Shown here in pieces: positions 6,097 through 13,902 of a stretch of 18,793 nt of DNA. The translations under genes were made by a program, and so were the position numbers. Under the pieces are notes generated by a model that saw only the letters and a list, made by a program, of their open reading frames with translations, was not told where the DNA came from and searched no databases. The stretch lies in the NCBI GenBank assembly GCA_964560425.1, contig CAZLLE010000021.1, positions 1 through 18,793 on the forward strand, in the 5' to 3' direction. The first letter of the stretch is position 1, and each line of letters opens with the position of its first letter. This stretch comes from CAZLLE01 sp964560425. Its GTDB lineage: Bacteria > Campylobacterota > Campylobacteria > Campylobacterales > QNZT01.

Positions 6097-8007
6097 TTAA
6101 ATTTTAACCCTCTGAACAATCTCAAAAATAGGCTCTTTTTTTAGCTCTCTTAAAAGTCTCTCTCTCAAAAGAGCTTTCTCTTGTTGATTTAAATATCTAT
6201 CTACAATCAAATCAAACTTGATAATATCTGTACTAGACTTATGCTCCAAAACTACTTTTTCAACTAATACTTTTTGACTACTTAGATCAAAAATTTTACT
6301 CTCCAAAGCTCTTAAAATTTGAGCATCTCTTGCCATATTAGAAAAAGATAGATAAAGAGGAACAGCAATAAATAATGCGACAAGAGAAGAAAAAACCAAA
6401 CCCTTTTTTGCTACATGAAAAGGAGAAAAACCTTTAAAGAGAAATATCGTAGCAGCAGCAAAAACAATACCTACAAAGTTGGTCAAAAATAGTAAAAATG
6501 CATGATAAAACATATCAAAATTCATCCAACCAAGCCCAATACCCGCTGTTGCAATAGGGGGAACAAGTGCTACAGCAATAGATACACCAACCAAACTTCC
6601 ACTAATACGATCACTATTTTTGGCATATGCAGCAGCTACTCCAGAGATCAAAGCCACCATCAAATCTAGCAGTGTCGGACTTAGCCGTCCAGACATCTCA
6701 TTTGTCAAGCTATCAAAAGGGAGAATTAAAGCTATCAAAGCAGAACTAAGAAGAGCTATAAAAACACCGATACCAACAGTTTTAAAACTCTCAAAAAAGA
6801 GCCTATTATCTTGTCTCAAAACTCCCATAGAAAAAGCAACTATTGGTTGCATTAAAGGGGCAATAAGCATAGCACCAATAATTACAGAGGCACTATTGAG
6901 AAATAGTCCTACAGTAGCAAGAAGAGTGCTTAAAAGCATCAAAACAACAAAAGAGCTACTTGCCCTTGCCTCTTCTCTCAAATCTACAAAAAGACCTTTG
7001 TATTGACTCTCAGAAGCATGAGTAAAAAATGGTAATCTTTTGATAGATCTATTTATATCATCTTTATTTGTGGGCAAAGAGCCGAGTTTGATAGTCTCTT
7101 TATCATTTGAGCTACTACTCTTTATCCTCTCCCAAAACTGCTCAGGAAGTATAATATTAAAGGCATTTTTTTTCACTTCAAACTTCATGGGTGTTTGAGA
7201 TATCACATTTCCATCTACATTTATATCCAAAGGAGGAGTAGAGTCTACTTCGATAGATTCACTTTTGATATGTCCTACGGAGTTTGGCAAAACACTCTTC
7301 TTATTTCTCATAAAAATAGCACCGCTAAGCAAGGATAAATAACTCAAAATAGAAGAGGGAGAAAGAAGAAGAGCGGAGAATTGTCCATCTTTGGAAGAGA
7401 TGGAGTCCTCAATTAAATGAGATGCACAAGTATGATTATCATGTTCAATCAATACCATTCCACTAGCAACAGTTGTAATCTCTTGAGATTTTTTGGTTTT
7501 GATTTTGAACATAAAACGACTTAAAGATTTTACCTTTTTAAAAGAGTCTAAAAGAAGTAACATTCGCTCTTTTAGACTCTTTTGAGCATAGATTGAAGTA
7601 CGATAAGTAAGAGGGGGAGCATCTCCTATAACAACACTCCATAATACAATCTTATCTCCAGCGTATAAAATATCAATAGGCTTTGCATCCCCCTCAAGAG
7701 CCAATTTGATATTATCTTCGAGTGAAGCAAAAAGATCAAAAGAGTCTTTTAAAGATGTCTGTTTTTTTGTAGGTAATATGGCTACCCCAAAATTATCACT
7801 TTGAGCTAATTCAAAAACCTCTTTTATCTCATCGACGCTACCACATAGAAGAACTCTATTTTTTTCACCTACAAAAAATTGTGGATTTTTCAAAAACTCC
7901 TCTATCATGATAGGTTCTATCAACTCTTTATATTGACTTTTTAATACCTCATCAATTACATCTTTAGACTGATTTCCATAAACCAGAGTTATCATGTTTT
8001 CACTCAC
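6097..8007 (-). CDS. YegS/DAGK-like domain fused to a DUF389 membrane domain
   Basis: A 636-residue two-part protein. Residues 1 to about 300 look like the diacylglycerol/sphingosine-kinase-type fold: VVIGDAPPLTY, a glycine- and serine-rich middle, and near the end INVDGNVISQTPMKFEV plus NIILP, which copies the closing beta domain of YegS/DgkB proteins. The usual GGDGT nucleotide motif is not visible, so activity is doubtful. From about 320 on comes DUF389 (TIGR00341 type), with ASVIIGAMLIAPLMQPI as its signature and about five to six hydrophobic segments, then a soluble tail. Start GTG 8007 has AGGAT five bases upstream and overlaps the NagZ-like gene by eight bases; ATG 7995 is an alternative. 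It is the last gene of a four-gene minus operon. The function of DUF389 is unknown to me. Confidence 0.82.
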   Translation of the reverse strand: MSENMITLVYGNQSKDVIDEVLKSQYKELIEPIMIEEFLKNPQFFVGEKNRVLLCGSVDEIKEVFELAQSDNFGVAILPTKKQTSLKDSFDLFASLEDNIKLALEGDAKPIDILYAGDKIVLWSVVIGDAPPLTYRTSIYAQKSLKERMLLLLDSFKKVKSLSRFMFKIKTKKSQEITTVASGMVLIEHDNHTCASHLIEDSISSKDGQFSALLLSPSSILSYLSLLSGAIFMRNKKSVLPNSVGHIKSESIEVDSTPPLDINVDGNVISQTPMKFEVKKNAFNIILPEQFWERIKSSSSNDKETIKLGSLPTNKDDINRSIKRLPFFTHASESQYKGLFVDLREEARASSSFVVLMLLSTLLATVGLFLNSASVIIGAMLIAPLMQPIVAFSMGVLRQDNRLFFESFKTVGIGVFIALLSSALIALILPFDSLTNEMSGRLSPTLLDLMVALISGVAAAYAKNSDRISGSLVGVSIAVALVPPIATAGIGLGWMNFDMFYHAFLLFLTNFVGIVFAAATIFLFKGFSPFHVAKKGLVFSSLVALFIAVPLYLSFSNMARDAQILRALESKIFDLSSQKVLVEKVVLEHKSSTDIIKFDLIVDRYLNQQEKALLRERLLRELKKEPIFEIVQRVKI

Positions 8008-9037
8008 CTAACATCCTCTCTACTCTTCTATTTGCTTGATCAATTTTATCTATTGATATCTTTTTATCCTCTACTAATCTTTTTACTATTTGAATAATTT
8101 TATTCAAAGATATGGGGCGTGAGAGTTGATTACCAAAAAGAATCATATCTATACCAGAATTAATTGCCAATGCTATACTTCTATTTAAATCATAATTTTT
8201 GGCTATTGCACCCATCTGCATATCATCACTAATCAAAACACCATTAAATCCCATTTTATCTCTTAATAATTTTTGATTTATTGCATAAGAGAGGGTTGCA
8301 GGATATTTTGCATCTAAATTTTTATTAAAAATATGAGCACTCATGACAATATTACTTCTATTTTCATCAATCAGCTTCCAAAATGGATATAACTCTCTCT
8401 CTTGCCAATAATTACTCACATCTACAAACCCTGAATGAGAGTCACTATGAGATGATCCATGTCCGGGAAAATGTTTTATAACACTCAAAACTCTCTCTTC
8501 TCTCATAGCCTCAATAAATATTGAAGCATATTTGAGAACTATTTTTTCATCACTAGAGAAAGAGCGACCATATTTGGCAATAATCGGATTTTTTGGGTTT
8601 ATTGCTACATCTACACTTGGAGCAAAATTACAATTTATTCCATTTTTACTTAGCATTTGAGCCATTTTTTTATATAGCTTTTTTGCTTCACTCAAAGATA
8701 GTTTTGAAACTTCACTTGGTTTAGGAGTATCAAAAAAACCATTTTTAGATTTTAATCTCTGCACCAAACCACCCTCTTGATCTGTGGCGATCAAAAATTT
8801 CTCTTTTTTCAAACTCTTTAGAGAAGCTGTTAATCTTTTTAGTTGCAAAGGACTTTTGATATTTTTACTAAATAGTATTACTCCACCAATACCATATTTT
8901 TTAATATCATTAGAGATATTTCTATCTAACTCTACTCCATCAAAACCAATAATAACCATTTTGGCAATTTTTTCTTCTAAACTATTAGCCCCAACAAAGG
9001 TAGTAAAAAATATAAAAAAAAGAGTAAATCTAAACAT
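8000..9037 (-). CDS. Exported GH3 beta-N-acetylhexosaminidase (NagZ-like)
   Basis: A 345-residue glycoside hydrolase family 3 protein expected to remove terminal beta-N-acetylglucosamine from peptidoglycan fragments. Motifs visible are TDQEGG (85-90), KHFPGHG (188-194), the loop DSH (199-201) carrying the acid/base His-Asp pair, MSAH (232-235) and ISDDMQMG with the nucleophilic Asp near 271. The C-terminal second domain of large GH3 enzymes is absent, as in NagZ. ATG 9037 overlaps the methyltransferase stop by eight bases and yields FRFTLFFIFFTTFVGANS, a signal peptide; a longer start at 9091 is less likely. Classical NagZ of enterobacteria is cytoplasmic, so export is notable. The gene sits in a tight operon with DUF2459 and DUF389 proteins. 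Confidence 0.9.
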   Translation of the reverse strand: MFRFTLFFIFFTTFVGANSLEEKIAKMVIIGFDGVELDRNISNDIKKYGIGGVILFSKNIKSPLQLKRLTASLKSLKKEKFLIATDQEGGLVQRLKSKNGFFDTPKPSEVSKLSLSEAKKLYKKMAQMLSKNGINCNFAPSVDVAINPKNPIIAKYGRSFSSDEKIVLKYASIFIEAMREERVLSVIKHFPGHGSSHSDSHSGFVDVSNYWQERELYPFWKLIDENRSNIVMSAHIFNKNLDAKYPATLSYAINQKLLRDKMGFNGVLISDDMQMGAIAKNYDLNRSIALAINSGIDMILFGNQLSRPISLNKIIQIVKRLVEDKKISIDKIDQANRRVERMLGE

Positions 9038-9632
9038 TTTTGGCGATAAGAAGAAAAATATGAAAATCTTGATCTTTTGAGATAGTCTCAATAATATCCA
9101 AAAAAACTACCTCCATACCAAGAGATTCAACAATCTTTCTAATCTCCCCAACATCAAATCCAAAATGCTCAACCCCCTCATTGCCACGAGAGTGAAAAGA
9201 GCCATCTTCACTTTCAAGATCACTAATAGCGATATATCCACCTTTTTTCAAACTCTCTTTTGCTTTTTGCAAAAAAAGTTTTGTATCTTTGATATGGTGC
9301 ATAGTCATAGCACTTACAAAAATATCAAATCTACCATTCTCTATATCCTCATGATCTATATCATGAAGATGAGTAGTTATATTATCAATATCACTACGAT
9401 TAATCTTATTTTCTATCTCTTGAAGCATCCCAGATGAGTTATCCATAGCCACAACTTTACAAGCCTCTTCACAAAGATCAAATGCCACAAGCCCACTTCC
9501 TGAACCATAATCTATAATATCTTTGTCTCTAATATCAATCAACTTTTTAATATGAGTAGTTGTATTTTTGGCACTCTCTACTCTTCTAGGATTTAGATCC
9601 CACTCTTGTGCTAACTTATCAAATCTTGACAC
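9030..9632 (-). CDS. Class I SAM-dependent methyltransferase
   Basis: A 200-residue soluble enzyme of the UbiE-like methyltransferase superfamily. Motif I is IIDYGSGSGLVAFDL (near residues 38-52), the acidic residue of the second strand is in VVAMDNSSGML, and FDIFVSAMTMHHI is the motif IV region, followed by KKGGYIAISDLE. GTG 9632 is chosen because AAGGGG lies five bases before it and its G is the last base of the preceding stop (TAGTG), which gives stop-start coupling; a start at 9680 would overlap the DUF2459 gene by 49 bases. The substrate cannot be read from the sequence. Its place between two envelope-related genes hints at a wall or lipid substrate, but this is only inference. Confidence 0.85.
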   Translation of the reverse strand: MSRFDKLAQEWDLNPRRVESAKNTTTHIKKLIDIRDKDIIDYGSGSGLVAFDLCEEACKVVAMDNSSGMLQEIENKINRSDIDNITTHLHDIDHEDIENGRFDIFVSAMTMHHIKDTKLFLQKAKESLKKGGYIAISDLESEDGSFHSRGNEGVEHFGFDVGEIRKIVESLGMEVVFLDIIETISKDQDFHIFLLIAKNV

Positions 9633-10288
9633 TATTTCCCCTTTAAATGATAACCTACTTGAGAAGCAAGAGGTGTCCAATATCCCATAGAGATTCCACT
9701 CTCTCGCAAGACATTACCACTCCAGCTATTACATGTATTCCAAAGATTATAAGGTTTTTTGGCTAAAAAATAGAAGGTAGTTTTATCACCAAGATTATCT
9801 CTAAAACGGACAAATCTATTATCTTTGGAGATAAAATTATCAAATATTATATTTAACAATCTCTCTTTACACTTGTGAGATATCTTGAGCTTTGTAACCT
9901 TATCCAAATATATCCCATGATAATGCCCAACTCTAAGAAGAGCTTGAGTATTTACAAAAAGAGCTTTTATTGCAATTTTAGGCTTAATATGATCCCAATC
10001 AGGGACTTTCATCATAAAATCTTTATCACCATAACTAAATGCCAAATAACCTCTAGTTTGACCTCTCAAAAGATTAGGAAATTTCTCTAAAAAGAGCTTT
10101 TTATCTCTTTTTATCTCAAAAATAATTTCAGTATGAACATCAGAGTGATAAATATAGAAATAATCTTCTCCCTTTTGACACTTATCAGAGGTAGGAAAAA
10201 GTTGTATTATATAAGATATTGTGAAATATGAAACAATTGGTAATATTAGAGCTAGAAAGATTTTAATAACAACTTTAAAAATATTCAT
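9632..10288 (-). CDS. DUF2459 membrane-anchored protein
   Basis: A 218-residue protein with an N-terminal hydrophobic anchor (residues about 5-30) and a non-cytoplasmic domain. It matches DUF2459 (TIGR02117-like) by YHSDVHTEI near 47-55, the FSYGDKDFMMKVP block, KALFVNTQALLRV, and the closing TCNSWSGNVLRESGI plus WTPLASQV. The conserved His52 and Cys186 suggest a permuted NlpC/P60 or papain-like layout, in which His comes before Cys. This is my inference; catalysis has not been shown to my knowledge. The start is fixed by an in-frame TAA two codons upstream, although a good ribosome site is not close. It is the first gene of the minus-strand operon leading to a NagZ-like enzyme, so a peptidoglycan-related role is plausible. 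Confidence 0.78.
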   Translation of the reverse strand: MNIFKVVIKIFLALILPIVSYFTISYIIQLFPTSDKCQKGEDYFYIYHSDVHTEIIFEIKRDKKLFLEKFPNLLRGQTRGYLAFSYGDKDFMMKVPDWDHIKPKIAIKALFVNTQALLRVGHYHGIYLDKVTKLKISHKCKERLLNIIFDNFISKDNRFVRFRDNLGDKTTFYFLAKKPYNLWNTCNSWSGNVLRESGISMGYWTPLASQVGYHLKGK

Positions 10289-10327
10289 CTTTTATAAAAA
10301 TCCACCTTTTTTCACACTTTTTTTAAA

Positions 10328-10333
10328 TATAAT
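10328..10333 (+). promoter_or_regulatory. -10 box (TATAAT) for the serpin gene
   Basis: TATAAT lies 29 bases before the serpin ATG (10362) in the 73-bp gap to the divergent DUF2459 gene. The region upstream is T-rich without a clear -35. On the other strand, TATTAT overlaps the same place and could serve the divergent operon, so the two promoters may compete. Confidence 0.5.
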
Positions 10334-10361
10334 ACAATTATTAAAACAAAAAGGAGCTCAA

Positions 10362-11660
10362 ATGAAAAAGTTAATTAGTGCTATATTGCCTATAGGATTA
10401 TCTATTTTTTTAGTGGCAGGTTGTTCAAGTAGCAGTAGTTCAGAAGTAGATCCAGTCTCAATAGAGAGTAAAATTGAGATGAAAGAATCTAGCCTAGAGA
10501 GAAACTTTAATCCAGTTGTAGATACAAATCAAACAAAAGCACTTATAAAAAATAATAATGATTTTGCATTTGATATGTTTAGAGAACTACAAAAAGATCA
10601 AAATGAAAATATATTCTTTTCACCATACAGCATATCCCAAGCCCTTGTCATGACCTATGCAGGAGCAAAAGAGAGTACAAAAACACAGATGGCATCTGCA
10701 CTTCACTTTGATGCAAATGATTCTATCCTTCACAATGCTTTCAACGCTCTTGATCTTCATCTAAATCATTCAGATGAAAATTATACACTTAGTGTTGCAA
10801 ATGCAATATGGCCACAAAAAGATTTCACATTTTTAGAGAGTTATCTCGATAATATCAAAGTAAATTATGGTGCAAAAGTAAGATTGATGGATTATGTAAA
10901 TGACACAGAGGGATCAAGAAAAATAATCAACGATTGGGTAGAAGAGAAGACTCATGATCGTATCAAAGATCTTATTCCAGAAGGTTCAATCAGTGCTAAT
11001 ACAAGACTAGTCTTGACAAATGCCATATACTTTAAAGGAAAATGGCAAAAAACATTTGATAAAGAGTTAACAAAAGATGAGACATTTACACTAGAAGATA
11101 ACTCAACAATACAAACACCTCTTATGAATCAAATAGATAATTTTCCTTATATAGAAAATGAAAATTTTCAAGCTATAGAACTACCTTATAAACAAAATAG
11201 AAGCTCCATGTTAATCATCTTACCAACAAAAGGAAAGTTTCAAGAGGTATTAGCTGATATCAACACAACATTTGATATTACCTCAACAAATCTGGAGTAC
11301 AAAAGAGTCAATCTAAAAATGCCTAAATTTGAATTTACAACTGGACTTTATAATCTTAGTAGAGCTTTCATGCAACTAGGAATGAGTGATGCCTTTGATC
11401 CAAATCTTGCAGATTTTAGTAATATGACAGGAGATAAGAGTCTTGTAATTAGCAAAATTCTACACAAAGCATTTATCAAAGTAGATGAAAAAGAGACCCA
11501 AGCCGCAGCCGCAACTGGTGTAATAGCAGAAATCACAAGTGCTCCAATTATTGAAGAGCCCGTAGATATGTTTGTAAATAGACCTTTCATACTTTTTATC
11601 AAAGATCAAACAAACAATCAAATACTATTTATGGGAATTATTAAAAACCCAAAAATATAA
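10362..11660 (+). CDS. Lipoprotein serpin (serine/cysteine protease inhibitor family)
   Basis: A 432-residue serpin. ATG 10362 follows AAGGAG by six bases and gives a lipoprotein signal with lipobox LVAGC (Cys21) and Ser at +2, which suggests the outer membrane. The core is clear: FAFDMFRELQ, NIFFSPYSISQALVMTYAGAKEST, LVLTNAIYFKGKW, and the C-terminal FVNRPFILFIKD plus ILFMGII. The hinge of the reactive loop is EKETQAAAATGV (376-387); the run of Ala after Thr is typical of inhibitory serpins able to insert the loop. The P15 residue is Glu instead of the usual Gly. P1 cannot be fixed, because loop length differs from animal serpins; Thr-Ser or Ile-Glu are candidates. It probably guards the cell surface against exogenous proteases. 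The gene stands alone with its own promoter. Confidence 0.94.
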   Translation: MKKLISAILPIGLSIFLVAGCSSSSSSEVDPVSIESKIEMKESSLERNFNPVVDTNQTKALIKNNNDFAFDMFRELQKDQNENIFFSPYSISQALVMTYAGAKESTKTQMASALHFDANDSILHNAFNALDLHLNHSDENYTLSVANAIWPQKDFTFLESYLDNIKVNYGAKVRLMDYVNDTEGSRKIINDWVEEKTHDRIKDLIPEGSISANTRLVLTNAIYFKGKWQKTFDKELTKDETFTLEDNSTIQTPLMNQIDNFPYIENENFQAIELPYKQNRSSMLIILPTKGKFQEVLADINTTFDITSTNLEYKRVNLKMPKFEFTTGLYNLSRAFMQLGMSDAFDPNLADFSNMTGDKSLVISKILHKAFIKVDEKETQAAAATGVIAEITSAPIIEEPVDMFVNRPFILFIKDQTNNQILFMGIIKNPKI

Positions 11661-11691
11661 AAAATTTGGCACTATCTTTTTGGTGCCAAAT
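11651..11691 (-). terminator. Intrinsic terminator of the 54-aa miniprotein gene
   Basis: Read on the minus strand, ATTTGGCAC (11691-11683), a 10-base loop and GTGCCAAAT (11672-11664) form a perfect 9-bp stem, followed by a T-rich tract (TTTTTATATTTTT at 11663-11651). On the plus strand no T run follows, so it serves the minus strand. The stop codon of the miniprotein (11674-11672) lies at the loop/stem border, and the T tract overlaps the serpin stop. Confidence 0.75.
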
Positions 11692-11836
11692 CCATACTAT
11701 CCAACATTACCAAATTAACCAAATCCATATTTAATCCCATACTCACACCCTCAAAAGGTATAGTATTTACATTTTTTTGTGCAATAATTACCACAATTAT
11801 TCCAAATATGATAGAAATTATCCTCTTTCTCTTCAC
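11672..11836 (-). CDS. Single-pass membrane miniprotein of 54 residues, unrecognised
   Basis: Reading the minus strand from GTG 11836 gives a 54-codon frame that ends at TAG 11674-11672. A strong AAAGGAG lies seven bases before the GTG, and the frame ends in a well-formed intrinsic terminator; together these argue for a real gene. The product begins MKRKRIISIIFGIIVVIIA, a positive N-terminus plus one hydrophobic helix (residues about 6-19). A Met/Leu/Asp-rich tail follows, with the pattern GLNMDLVNLVMLDSMDLAP. It could be a membrane-bound peptide or a small exported protein; no Cys is present. It is convergent with the serpin and divergent from the haem-binding-domain gene. I do not recognise a family and assign no function. 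Confidence 0.68.
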   Translation of the reverse strand: MKRKRIISIIFGIIVVIIAQKNVNTIPFEGVSMGLNMDLVNLVMLDSMDLAPKR

Positions 11837-11902
11837 AATAGAACTCCTTTAAGATAGAATATCGGCTATTTATTAAAATAATCCAATATATGAAGGAAAA
11901 AA

Positions 11903-12331
11903 GTGAAAAAAACACTTATGATATTTATAATAATACTCATGGCTTTACAACTAATCCCTATAGAGAGGAGTAATCCATCAACAGACCAAAACATAGCCCT
12001 ACATCCACCAAAAGAGGTAGAATCCATACTAAAAAAAGCCTGTTATGATTGCCACTCAAATGAGACAAAATGGCCATTTTATGCAAATATAGCTCCACTA
12101 TCTTTCTCTATATCAAGCCATATCAAAGATGGACGAAAAGCCCTAAACTTCTCAGAGTGGAAAAATATAGACCCAAAAATCAAAACCAAACGAATCCAAC
12201 GAGCTATTAAAACAATTAAAAATGGAATGATGCCACTTCCAACATACCTTTGGCTTCATGACGAAGCAAAACTTACAAAAGAGGAAAAAAGAGTTTTAAC
12301 AACTTGGCTAAAGGATCAACTTGGTAATTAA
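11903..12331 (+). CDS. Haem-binding-domain (Haem_bd) exported c-type cytochrome-like protein
   Basis: A 142-residue protein with an N-terminal hydrophobic signal or anchor (residues about 4-19, no clear cleavage site). It has one CxxCH site, CYDCH (47-51), followed by SNETKWPFYANIAPLS, the hallmark of the Haem_bd family. A possible distal ligand Met lies in NGMMPLPTYLW. The family is periplasmic and binds covalent haem c; its partners are generally unknown. The start is GTG 11903, with AAGGA five bases upstream. The last 11 bases overlap the TTG start of the amidohydrolase gene, so the two are translated together. Why a periplasmic haem protein should be tied to a cytoplasmic amidohydrolase is not clear from the sequence. 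Confidence 0.85.
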   Translation: MKKTLMIFIIILMALQLIPIERSNPSTDQNIALHPPKEVESILKKACYDCHSNETKWPFYANIAPLSFSISSHIKDGRKALNFSEWKNIDPKIKTKRIQRAIKTIKNGMMPLPTYLWLHDEAKLTKEEKRVLTTWLKDQLGN

Positions 12332-13496
12332 AGCTACAATTTTATACAACGGAATAGAGAAATTAACAGATCAATACATCACAATAGAAGATGACAAAAT
12401 CACAAAAGTAAGTCCAAAAGAGGAGCCTTTTGAGATAGAAGGCATAGTAACACCAGCCTTCATTGATGCTCACTCTCACATAGGAATGTTTAGAGAGGGA
12501 GAGCCATCAAAAGAGGCAGAAGGAAACGACAAAAGTGATCAAATACAACCATTAAACAACCCTCTTCATAGTATCTACATGGATGATAAAGCATTCCAAA
12601 AGAGTATAGATTTTGGTGTACTTTATAGCTGTGTAGTGCCAGGAAGTGGAAATCTAATAGGCGGTAAATCCGTAATAATAAGACACTTTGCCTCACATAT
12701 AGATCAAGCATTAGTAAAAGAGTATGGATACAAAATGTCACTAGGCTACAATCCAATATCTACCACAAATTGGAAAGGCAAACGCCCAAATACAAGAATG
12801 GGAACTTATGCCATGCTTGAAAATAGATTTGATACACTATTGCAAAAAGAGAGAAGAGAGAGATTAAATTTAGAAAAAAAACTCTACAAAACAACAGACC
12901 AAAAAGAGATAGAGTTTGCAAAAGAGGAGTTTGATCTATCATTCACACCAGAAGAGAAAGAGCTACTCAAAATGCTCTCAGGCAAAGTCACAATCAAAGT
13001 CCACGCCCACAAAGAAGATGATATAATCTATCTTATATCATTAGTCAAAAAATATAATCTCAAAGTCACACTAGAACATGCCGTAGATGTTTTTAACCAA
13101 GAAATTTTTGAAAAACTAAAACAAAACGACATCCCAATAGTATACGGTCCATTAGGTACAGGCGGATACAAAACTGAACTAAAACATGCATCACATAAAA
13201 ATGCCAAAGCCCTACTAAACTCCAAAGCATTTTTTGGACTCATGAGCGATCATCCAGTCATTCATGTTCAAAATCTTAGAGATTTGACCAAATATTTCCT
13301 AATATTAGGAATGAGCGAAGCAGAAGCAATATCACTGTTAACATATAATAATGCAAAAATATTGGAGATAGATGACAAATTAGGGAGCATTCAAAAAGAT
13401 AAACTAGCTAGTCTAATTGTATGGAGTAGAGACCCCTTTCATCTAGGAGCATTTCCAAAAATGGTGATGGGAGAGGGAAAAGTATTGAGAAGGTAA
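12321..13496 (+). CDS. Metal-dependent amidohydrolase (imidazolonepropionase-like family)
   Basis: A 391-residue cytoplasmic hydrolase of the amidohydrolase superfamily. Visible are the N-terminal small beta domain (ITIEDDKITKVSP), the metal motif DAHSHIG with His51 and His53, VHAH (227-230), LEH (His253) and SDHP with Asp310, then the C-terminal NNAKILEIDDKLGSIQKDKLASLIV. All metal ligands of the subtype are present. The substrate is unknown; members hydrolyse amide or amine bonds in cyclic nitrogen compounds, dipeptides and similar molecules. The start is TTG 12321 with AAGGA five bases upstream, inside the end of the haem-binding-domain gene. No signal peptide. The pairing with the upstream gene is conserved by overlap, so they may share expression rather than mechanism. 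Confidence 0.88.
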   Translation: MVIKATILYNGIEKLTDQYITIEDDKITKVSPKEEPFEIEGIVTPAFIDAHSHIGMFREGEPSKEAEGNDKSDQIQPLNNPLHSIYMDDKAFQKSIDFGVLYSCVVPGSGNLIGGKSVIIRHFASHIDQALVKEYGYKMSLGYNPISTTNWKGKRPNTRMGTYAMLENRFDTLLQKERRERLNLEKKLYKTTDQKEIEFAKEEFDLSFTPEEKELLKMLSGKVTIKVHAHKEDDIIYLISLVKKYNLKVTLEHAVDVFNQEIFEKLKQNDIPIVYGPLGTGGYKTELKHASHKNAKALLNSKAFFGLMSDHPVIHVQNLRDLTKYFLILGMSEAEAISLLTYNNAKILEIDDKLGSIQKDKLASLIVWSRDPFHLGAFPKMVMGEGKVLRR

Positions 13497-13516
13497 AACT
13501 ACCTTCTCTTGAAATT

Positions 13517-13798
13517 TTATAGCTCCAAAAGAGAGTTTTGAGAACCAAAAGAGTTATTTACTAATCTTGTATTTGGTTCATTTTCCCATTGTTGATTATC
13601 AACTAAATAACGAAATTCATAACTCTCACCTACTGGCAAATATTTACGAATATAGAAAGAGCCATCTTTTTTAGATTTCATAGGCTCTTTTTCCCAACCA
13701 TTAAAATCAGCACTTAGTACAACTTCATCACTTTTATGTTCTGGCATAAAAGAGAAGTTTACCCAAGCTTTTTGACCTTTTGGATTAATTTTGATCAT
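13517..13798 (-). CDS. Solo CBM48/AMPK-type glycogen-binding (isoamylase early-set) domain protein
   Basis: A 93-residue protein that is a single E-set domain. ADFNGW (near residues 30-35), the GSFYIRKYLPVGESYEFRYLVD block and QWENEP match the CBM48/AMPK-beta glycogen-binding fold; the Trp residues normally stack on alpha-glucan. No enzyme domain is attached. ATG 13798 is chosen because AAGGA lies six bases upstream; a start 42 bases further up lacks a site and adds a poor N-terminus. Such stand-alone domains occur in several Campylobacterota and may bind glycogen or serve a regulatory role, but no glycogen genes are nearby. A hairpin at 13903-13928 separates it from the upstream gene, so it probably has its own promoter. 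Confidence 0.82.
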   Translation of the reverse strand: MIKINPKGQKAWVNFSFMPEHKSDEVVLSADFNGWEKEPMKSKKDGSFYIRKYLPVGESYEFRYLVDNQQWENEPNTRLVNNSFGSQNSLLEL

Positions 13799-13902
13799 TG
13801 TTTTTCCTTGCTTATAATAATAAAAACAGAGTGTATCCATTTGAGAGCAAATCGGAAATAATAGAAAAATATTAATAGTTTAAAATAAGAAATGAGAGTA
13901 GA

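Noticed and set aside
6620..7006. 128-codon plus-strand frame inside the DAGK-DUF389 gene
   Set aside because: It is antisense to a conserved membrane domain, has Lys/Ile-rich low-complexity content and no ribosome site; it is a shadow of the real gene.
11664..11691. Hairpin as terminator of the serpin gene
   Set aside because: On the plus strand no T run follows the stem. The T tract lies on the minus-strand side, so it fits the miniprotein gene better.
12490..13243. Three minus-strand frames under the amidohydrolase gene
   Set aside because: All are opposite a well-supported enzyme with complete metal motifs; their translations show no family features.
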